The notes under the pieces: model-generated | The model's database searches: none | Seen by the model: only the letters and a program-made list of their open reading frames with translations | Told to the model about the DNA's origin: nothing | Translations under genes and position numbers: made by a program | Part shown: positions 55,688 to 64,000 of the stretch, one piece after another | Layout: each line of letters starts with the position of its first letter | Numbering within the stretch: position 1 is the first letter of the stretch | DNA from: Brasenia schreberi | Lineage: Eukaryota > Streptophyta > Magnoliopsida > Nymphaeales > Cabombaceae | Assembly (NCBI GenBank): GCA_036023115.1 | Contig: JAYKKT010000089.1 | Location: 16,052,501 to 16,116,500, forward strand | Direction: 5' to 3' | Length of the DNA stretch: 64,000 nucleotides

Positions 55688-58600
55688 ATGACGACGCCGT
55701 CTCTGCACCACCTACTCAATGCTCTTGCTCCTCCGCCTCTTCTTCCTTGCATTCGTCTCGTAAGAGGAACTCCTCTCGCTCTTCTCTCCCAGAAGAAGGT
55801 ACAATGCCGACTCCTCCGTCTACGTGCTTCCTCCTCCTCTTCTTCTTCGCCGGAGGCTGACACTCAGACGGCTGAGACGTGCGTGAACTTAGGCCTCTCC
55901 CTTTTCTCCAAAGGACGAGTAAGACCAATACCAACCATCCGTCTCCTTTCTTTGCGACCAATTTCGCTCTATCTTGCCTTCTGATTGTGGTTGCGGTTTT
56001 CTTTTCCTCAAGGTCAAAGAAGCCCTAACTCAATTCGAAACCGCCCTCTCATTGAATCCCAATCCAGCAGAGGCACAAGCCGCGCTCTACAATAAGGCTT
56101 GCTGCCATGCCTACAGGTACCTACTCTCCACCTTCTTCCGAATCCTTTTTCCTTTCTTTTTCCTTCTTATGTTATTGCTGCGGGCTTTCAGTGATTGGTC
56201 CTATCTGCTTATACGTTCATCAATTTTCAGTTCCAATTCAACAATTTATTGAGATGTAAGGAAATATTTCTGAGGAAGATCTTTATGTTTTTTTAATGGG
56301 TAGCACCAGCGATTTCATTTTCATTATTCCAGAAGCTTGGTGATGGCGGGTTAATTTAGACGCGCTCGAGTTACATTTTTTAATTTTTGTCCTAGCCGTT
56401 TGGTAATATGCTGCTTTTGCCGGCTGGGGTTCCCCTGTCGGAAGTATACTGATAGTTTGGAGGAGAACATAGTTCAACTTAATCTTTGTCAATATCGTCT
56501 TATATTAATACTTGGCCCTTAAAGATGAATGCCTGTTCTCTTCTAGCATTTAGTGTTTACACTTGACTGTGCAATTATATTGTAAGAGCTATAATTCTTC
56601 CTTGGTTAGGTGTGAAGGCAAGAAAGCTGCTGATTGTTTGAGGACTGCTTTGCGTGATTACAATCTTAAATTTGGCACCATTCTCAATGACCCAGATTTA
56701 GCATCATTCAGGGCTATGCCTGAATTTAAAGAGCTGCAGGAAGAGGTCCGAGCTATTTTAACTATTCGATTGGAATTCTTTTCCTCTATAATGAGGTATC
56801 ATTTTGAATTGTTACTAAATGTCAGCTTGGCCGTTGCGAAGTTTGAAGTTCACTAAACTAGTCCTGAAATCCTTAGAAGAAGCATAATGAATTAATGATT
56901 GCTTATTTAATTGTGATTTCATTTTCTGTTTCCAATTGATAGGCAAGATTGGGCGGGGAAGATGTTGGATACAGCTTCAGAAGAGATCTCAAGCTGATCA
57001 GTGAAGTTCGAGCACCATTTCGAGGTGTTAGGAGGTTCTTTTATGTTGCACTTACTGCTGCTGCTGGAATATCGACCTTTTTCACCATACCGCAGCTAAT
57101 ACGTTCACTGCAAGGTGGTGATGGTGCTCCTGATATCTGGGGAACGGCTGGGAATGTTGCTATCAACATTGGAGGTGATTGAGATGAGACATTTTTAAAA
57201 CTTCAGTATTTCCCATTGAAGTCAGATTTTTTTCCTTCTCTGAATAAGCTTTAGCAGAAGGATAAAGTTGGAATTGACCAACCACCACAAAACTAAAAAC
57301 AGAAGAATGGCACCAAAAACCAAGGCAGCATCTAGAATTTTATGGACTAGCCTGTTTCTTATATGGATAGGAGCCAGTCTAATCAACTACGCATTTTACC
57401 TGAATGTCAAGAAAGCATGGTTGGAGAGAAATGCATTTACAGCACCTACTCTTGAGGTTGAATCTCAAAAGTTATTCTAGGTACTCCACAAATCTATATC
57501 AATCACTAGATACCATATTCACGCTTTACAGATATAACATCTCTTTCACAAATCATGTTCTTTAAAAAAAAATTGTTTGACAATCATATTCTTGTTTGCA
57601 GAAAATGCAAGAGTTTGGAGTGCAACCTGAGAATGATTTTGATAGACTTTATGTCTATATGTTTATGTGTATGTTCTTTTCCAATGAGTAGCCTTTTGTT
57701 GAAGAAAACTCTTATTATTTCTGGTTGAAAAATAATCAAGAAAAAGCCTGGTAACTTTTGGATACGTAGGCTGGTTTTACTTTTTTCTGCTTATATTATT
57801 TCCTTCAGTTAAGTTAACTTTATCTACTTATTCAATTTTGGTCTCATAAATGTGCTTTTAAATTATATTCTGAAGGAATGACACTTTTACAGATTGCAGA
57901 TTTGAGTTGGTCAAAACTAAAAGTGTTTAAAATTTAAGATCTAAGTCTCATACTCTTGTCCTGCCAACTGACCAAGCTTTAGGATCAGCAATTTTCAGGC
58001 ACCATTGTACTTGTGGCATTGTTTATATGGGATAATAAGAAGGAAGAAGAGCAGCTTGCACAGATAACACGAGATGAAACACTGTCAAGATTACCTGTGC
58101 GTTTGTCAACCGATAGGATTGTTGAACTTGTTCAGTTGCGTGACACAGCTAGACCAGTGAGTCTTGTGAACTATGCTTTTTTTGTCCACCCTTTCTCGAA
58201 AATGTTTGCATTCCATATTACATTGTTTGACCACATTCTAATACTTTTGAAGGTGATTTTGGCTGGGAGCAAAGAGACTGTTAGCAGAGCTCTTGAAAAA
58301 GCAGAAAGGTTTAGAACTGAACTTCTTCGGCGAGGAGTTCTTCTGATTCCTGTTATTTGGGGTAGTGAAAAAAGAGAACCTGCAGAAAAGAAAGGTTTTG
58401 GTGCTCCAATGAGCGCCTCTGCATCTCTACCCTCTGTTGGGGTAAGGTGGTTAAATTCTTAATTTTGTCCTGGCACAAGATCTCTCCTTAATTGCCCATT
58501 TGCTTGTTCAAAGTGTGAATTATTCTTTTCCCGTTACTAATGGACTTTTCAACATGTTGGTAGGTATCATACTTTATGTCTTAGATTTGCTTCCTTGTGG

Positions 58601-61413
58601 ATTCTGCTTGATGATAGCTTGATGTCTGTTGAAATTCGTGGAAAGCACAATGGATAATCGATAATGGAAAATATTCTTAAAAATGAAGAAAACATGTTAA
58701 GATTGGAGGAGGGGGCAGACCCTCCCGTCCCCCTCTCTCTTTTTCTTAATCTTAATCTCTTAACCCTAATACAAGATGTCAATGTAAACATAAATGACCA
58801 AAATGCCCTTAGTAGTATGGACAATTACAATAATACCCCAATATAAAAAAATACAAAACTAACCCTAAAAACAACAAATATTCATATTCTTCAACAATAT
58901 CATCTTCACTTTAGTTGGGCTGGTTTAATCAAGAGTTTTACTTGGGTTGGCTTATTGCAACCGAAATGAATCTTAAAAACAAGATGAGTCAACTAATCCT
59001 TATTTGTACGGTAGGTGGTCTTTTTTCTAAATTTAATTTGTTAGGGAAGACAATGGCTACATGTTATCCGGTGATGTACTTCTCAGAAACCATGAGGGTG
59101 CAAGTGAGATGTTTGACCATGAAAAGTTGTAACTTGTCTGACTTTTAGTGTTTTGCATCAGGGAAAAGGTTTTTCATTCCATCTGCTTGTTCAAAAATGT
59201 AAGTCAGATATCTAATTTGTTCTAGCTGTCTATCAGATACACTCCTGTAGCAGTGTAAAGGACATAAGTGGTTTGGCACCAATAAAAAGAGACTGAACGA
59301 GCCACACATTTGTAGGACTAGGAAGATGTTCTTCTATATTATCCTGATCTCTCTTCCTTTCTCCAACACGCACATCAACATGGACAAGGAAGATAGTGCA
59401 TGTGTATTTATGTGCATTTTGGGATTTTATAGCAAAATTATTTTTGCTGCATTATATGTGGAATATCTTGCACTAATTATCAAGTATCATGCTTTATATG
59501 TTTCCTGAGCTTGATTCACTAGCCCTAGTTGCAAACAGTTGTCGTTGGTTCTTAAGTCTGTGCAATTTGTGATTTAGTTTCTTGGCACTTGTTTAACTGA
59601 CATGATTTATAAATGATGCTAGGATGATTTTGATAAGCGAACTCAATCTGTAACAGCAAAGTCACGATTAAAAGAAGAGATTCGGTTCAGGGCTCAGGTT
59701 GTATCATCCACTGAATGGGAAAGGTAGTTATATCGTTTTACCTCTTATTTCCACAACTTTTGAATGCCCGACTTTGTATGCCTATGTATATAGAGAAATG
59801 CTAGGGTCCTCCGGGATGATCCTTCCAAATCTTTGTTGTTCAATCAAGAGAGATGAAAGGTTTTGATTAAAGCACTTAAAGTTAGTTTTTTGCTTTTACA
59901 TGATGTTAGCCTAAAAAGTAGGATACCAGGCGCAGCCACTAAAATGTTACCTCTTCCTTTTCAGTGCTTTAATTTGAATTGTTCTTCTCTCCTGATCAAC
60001 AGAGGCTTGGAAGGATGTCACCAGGGAGGAACCTAGCATTTCCAATGCATTCATATATGTTTGTGTCTGTGTGTGTGACACACACATATATATGAGCATA
60101 CTTACACAGGGATCTGGAAAAGTGTAACTACCGTATTATAAACATTAAGTTTGTAGCTTGTGTTAGTTGTTAGTGACAAAGTATCTAATGGTTTGTAAAA
60201 CCTCCATGATCTTTAGGTGGATAATTGAACAACCAAAGGCTGAAGGGGTTTATTGGAGGGAGGATGTGTACATAATTCTGCGGCTTGATGGTCGTGTTAG
60301 AAGATCAGGAAGGGTAAGAGACTTTGATGATTCATTTTTCTCCTATCCTGGTAGAATACACTCTTTAATCCTTTTCAGGTTGTGATAAACAAGGGGGAAA
60401 TTCCTAATTGAATTTCGAAGTCCATCTTTTTGTTTTTCAAAGTTCTGCAAAATAAAAACATCAAATACTAAATAAAATGCAAGCGTTGTAATTCTATCCA
60501 TATGCCATTGGGATAATATTGCAATTATAACTTGTTTTAGGGCACTGTATTTAGTGTATTTGATTATGAAAAGACATGTTTTTTGGCATATGTAATGAAA
60601 TCAAGAAACGAAGATACATTTGGTGACTCCTTTGCCGGCAGAATGATACTCTTAGTTACACGGGAGTACCAAGACCTTTGGTAGAGAAATTTCTTACTTT
60701 TTTCATCATTATTTTCTTGAACTTTTTTTTATCTTGAACAGACACACACATACCCAGTGCATTGGTTTTCAGTCATCACTGGATCCAGACTTATAAATGC
60801 TTCAAATTGATGGCCAACACAACAGTATGTTAACATAGGTTGCTTGCAAAACCATGTTTTTGTATTAGAATGATATAAGTCAAAGCTCATTCTTTCTTTA
60901 CCATTTTGAGCATTTGAGAGGTCAAATAGATAAAATAAAACCAGCATAGAGTTTCCAGAGATTTGGTGCTGGAGAGCGTAGACAATGCAATACATGTAAT
61001 TCAAAGAAGTGTCTTTGGATTGACATAATATGTGTAACGAATTGTCTAGAACCACTACTGCACTAAGGCAAACACCGGTGGATGTTGAATAGGTGTGGAC
61101 TTGCATGTTGCATAGGGTCTTGAATAATCACAAAGCTGGAGCTTACCATACGATGGCAATGAAAATCGGAGAGCAGTTTTGACAATTATATAATACAAAT
61201 CCCGATCAACTTCTGAATAAACTTGCTTCATCCTTTTTCATATGCTTAACCAATTGTTACCTGTAGGAACTTCCTTGCACCTCATAGCTACGCTGCTTCT
61301 TTTTCCTTCTATCTGTGACATTTTTTATTCTTCTATAGGGCATGCCTGACTGGGCACAGATTGTGAAGGAGCTGCCTCCTATGGATGCATTACTGAGCAA
61401 ACTAGAAAGATAG
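55688..61413 (+). CDS. LPA1: LPA1, TPR protein for photosystem II assembly
   Basis: Nine exons: 55688-55918, 56013-56116, 56610-56745, 56943-57174, 57999-58156, 58253-58441, 59623-59723, 60217-60313 and 61339-61413 (TAG). All have GT/AG borders and matching phases; together they encode 440 residues (Arabidopsis LPA1 about 453). LPA1 is an integral thylakoid protein that assists early photosystem II assembly through the D1 protein. The N-terminus is Ser/Leu/Arg-rich, as in transit peptides. TPR-like helices follow in exons 1-3 (CVNLGLSLFSKGRVKEALTQ, KKAADCLRTALRDYNLKF). Two membrane segments lie in exon 4 (FFYVALTAAAGISTFFTI) and across exons 4-5 (GGTIVLVALFIWD). The conserved tail includes DETLSRLPVRLSTDRIVELV, FRTELLRRGVLLIPVIWG, DVYIILRLDGRVRRSGRGMP and LSKLER. 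The ATG chosen is the first in frame at the start of a transit-like sequence. Confidence 0.94.
57307..57480 (+). CDS. Possible 57-codon small ORF nested in LPA1 intron 4
   Basis: ATG at 57307, TAG at 57478. The predicted peptide has a basic N-terminus (MAPKTKAASR), one hydrophobic helix (ILWTSLFLIWIGASLINYAF) and an amphipathic end (KKAWLERNAF). It cannot be an LPA1 exon as it stands, since exons 4 and 5 join in phase without it and it ends in a stop. I do not recognise the family. It may be chance, a captured exon, or a peptide from an intron-retained transcript. Confidence 0.2.
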   Translation: MAPKTKAASRILWTSLFLIWIGASLINYAFYLNVKKAWLERNAFTAPTLEVESQKLF

Positions 61414-63049
61414 CATGAGTTGCTACACAGAGCCGACTATCAAATCTTTGGAGTACCCTCTTGGAACTCATGGTAGTAAGCCTGTAATACTTGAATTTCG
61501 TTTCTCTGATTGCATTATGCAACCTTTCTTTTTTTCGAACATTTTATGAATACATACCTAGCTTTTCATAATGAAAGCCTATCCTTTGGGCAATAGCAAA
61601 AGGTGCCAAGTTTGAAATAGATTTTTTTTTTGTAATAGCCAAGCTTCAATACTACACATTAAACAAGCTTGGCCGTTTGCAGATGCAAAGTGATAAATAC
61701 CCTTTGCTATGGATTATGCACCCGTCCGCGTGTATGTGCACACACACTTACCTCTTAGTTTAAGTGTTGTTCATGCAACAATTTGAGCGCTGTAGGACCA
61801 TTAGACAATAACGTTGAGAAACGGCTATTCTCGGCATGCATATCTACGAAAAATGACTAGACCAGTCATCTAGCCGTTTTTCATAGAGTTGTTATTCAAA
61901 CCACTTTAGATAAGGGTTCCAAAACAGAAAGCCCATCCCGAGAATCCAAGGAGGTTGGATCTAGGTGCTTCTCTATAAATTCAGAGTATACAAAGTTAAA
62001 AATCTGAAAGACTCCTCTCTGGGAATCCATATGTGAGTAACTAGAAAACACACACACCTTTCTTCGTTCATAGTCTATTTTCTCTTCTCCTTTTAAGTCA
62101 GAGGCAAGATCGTTGCTGCCCCTCATTACCGGCACTAATACTAGTAAGGTGATTCTGTGTTAGAGGTAGGTAAAAGCAGATTCAGCTACGTCGGAGTTAG
62201 CTTCATCAGCTTCGTTATTTTTTTTAGATTGAGTTTAATGATTGAGCTTTATATATTTTTGGCCGCATAGCACTTGTGGATTAAGCGGGGCGAGACGGAT
62301 TAGGCCTTGCGGATTGATTTTCTTTTAAAAAAAAATGATAGAAATAATATTATAAATAAAAAATTAACACAAATGTTATATAATTTATATTTAAATTTTT
62401 AATTAGTATTTTAAAAATTATATTTTAGATATGTGATTTGTCCAAAAAAATATTATTATTATTATTATTATTTTTTAATAGTATTTCATTGACTTTTTCT
62501 AATACTATTTCAATTTTTACTTAGGTCATCAGTTGATCGTCAGCCTAAATTATTACTTTTTTACCATTTATTCTCTCCCTATTTAAACACTCCATTTTTT
62601 TTTACTATTATAGCTTTATACAATATAAAGCTGCTTGAATGATTTTAGGTGCGAACAATTGGACTCAGAATAATCTCTGTCACCAAACACATTTAAAGAC
62701 TATGAATATTGTCAGATCAATAGAATAGAAGAGTATGACATCACTAGTGGATCCTAGCACAAATACTAGTATATGTTATATCCTACAAAAGATCTTGAAA
62801 CTCTTTGAATCCATAACTTGGATATTTTGCAGCTCGTAAAATCAATGTAAGTTTCAGATCATTATGAGGGAACTTGCTAATTGATACCTATTGCACCCAA
62901 AATTAGCAAATACTAGTTGTATTATGATTGATTTATGTAGCTTGAATATTATATATAATATATAATATTATATACCCTAGTCGTGTCGCCGCACCCAAAA
63001 TTTTTGAAATTTGCCGTATCCCGCACCCGCACCCGCACCCATGTGACAT
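61414..63049. other. LPA1 3' flank and unassigned AT-rich DNA
   Basis: No further gene seen. An (ATT)n run lies at about 62451-62472. A TA-rich palindromic stretch is near 62948-62975, followed by a short ACCCGC repeat at about 63020-63042. Confidence 0.4.
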
Positions 63050-64000
63050 AGCCTGAGATAGTCGGACATAATACAAACCAAAGGCCAACCAAAGTTAACA
63101 GAGGTTAGAAAAGACAATAAAAGAGGGAGGAGTCAGGCAACCCATCCATAAGGGAGGCGCCAAGCAGCTCCACAAGAAGGGAGGCGCCAAACAACCCCGC
63201 TAGAAGGGAGGAGCCAAGCAGCGTCACTAGAAAGTTGGATCCAGGCACCCCGCTGGAGGGGTTATTTCCCTCTCTTTTTCTTGAACCTTCAAAAACCGCT
63301 TAACAGTTTTTGAAAACCACAAAATTTCAAAATCGCCCCAATTTTGAAAAACCGTCAATGGTTTCTATAAATCCGCCTCGTACAACAGATTAAAAAGTTT
63401 GTTTCGCCCTTGACTAGTTTTTTAAATTACAGTCTTCCATAGGGTAAAATTATCAAAAGGTTCGGATATTTTGAGTAAAAGACTATTTTACCCCAAAATG
63501 GGTGAAATGATATTTTGCCCTCTAGCATTTTATAAAAATTATGAAATACTAGCTTGTGAAATTACACTATTACCCCTAGACGAGCATAATTTCACATGTT
63601 TGCCACTATGTAAAAAGACAGTACTGCCTCTATCTTTAAGAAAAAATACAGATTTAGATTGAACAAAATTATTGTTCTACACTCGATCAATCACGGATTT
63701 TATTAAAAAACTAGGTCTCATTTTAGTGTGTTGTCCCGAGTCTTTTAAAATATTACAAAACCGGATAGAAGGGTAAAATTCCTGGTTTGTCCCTGAATTT
63801 TTGAGAAATTAGAGTGGTAGGAAAATAGGAGAAATTATAGATTTGTCCTCAATCTGGTTATGAAAATAACAGAATCAAGTTATAAAAAACTCAAAGATGG
63901 TACTTAAAATATGTTTCAAATTGCTTTTAAGTATCATGAGTTATTTTAAGTTTAGTAGATGGATATTTTACATTTTAATAATTGGCTATCTATTATATGT
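63050..64000 (+). mobile_element. Probable copia leader running off the right edge
   Basis: 63291-63440 follows the leader of the 25.4-kb copia (26260-26420) block by block: alternating AAACC and GGTTT motifs, then 'aaaa..g.tt...cccttg.ctg.tttttgaaatttac'-like sequence, then similar 'attacagatttatccc'-type lines. In the 25.4-kb element gag begins about 420 bases later, so gag of this element would lie just outside the window. No LTR or primer site was found on the left. Confidence 0.5.
63122..63257 (+). repeat. 27-bp minisatellite, about five units
   Basis: Units at 63150-63176, 63177-63203 and 63204-63230 start AAGGGAGG(C/A)GCCAA; diverged units flank them (63122-63149 and 63231-63257). As 27 is a multiple of three, one frame reads KGGAKQ in each unit, but stops end two of the units. 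Confidence 0.85.

Noticed and set aside
63122..63257. CRISPR-like array
   Set aside because: Units are contiguous 27-bp tandem repeats without spacers, in a plant retroelement leader.

Overview
The window is nuclear DNA of a flowering plant. It has four spliced or single-exon genes whose closest recognisable relatives are Arabidopsis chloroplast proteins, long introns with GT..AG borders, and AT-rich intergenic DNA full of decayed retrotransposons. Species cannot be fixed from the sequence alone; I see no organellar or bacterial gene arrangement.

Genes, left to right: (1) the last five exons of CLPR3 (non-catalytic subunit of the plastid Clp protease, 1303-5621, +), whose 5' exons lie outside the window; (2) a single-exon TOC159-type preprotein import receptor (6993-11066, -), tail-to-tail with CLPR3; (3) a GUN1-type PPR-SMR plastid retrograde-signalling protein in five exons (32926-42208, +); (4) LPA1, a TPR protein for photosystem II assembly, in nine exons (55688-61413, +). 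All four act in plastid biogenesis or proteostasis: import (TOC159), proteolysis (CLPR3), signalling of import and proteostasis state (GUN1), and PSII assembly (LPA1).

The rest is mobile DNA. RTE-type LINEs (APE endonuclease plus reverse transcriptase) occur as one full-length copy with a perfect 17-bp target-site duplication inside GUN1 intron 3, a long 5'-truncated copy (15268-17812), a very decayed copy inside CLPR3 intron 4, and small fragments. Ty1/copia elements occur as four remnants (21.1-24.1 kb +, 25.4-30.1 kb +, 44.2-49.4 kb -, 52.0-54.8 kb -) plus the leader of a fifth running off the right edge. A 944-bp DNA-transposon-like element with terminal inverted repeats lies 3' of GUN1.

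The structurally most informative parts are: a three-copy array of the GUN1 upstream region, in which one copy holds a copia insertion and the next keeps the empty site; a degenerate copy of part of the TOC159 acidic domain 4 kb from its parent; a LINE with its reverse-transcriptase active site deleted; and hairpin tandem repeats with compensating base changes just after a copia pol reading frame. I found no evidence of a wholly new biochemical system; the novelty here is in rearrangement and transposon biology around plastid genes.
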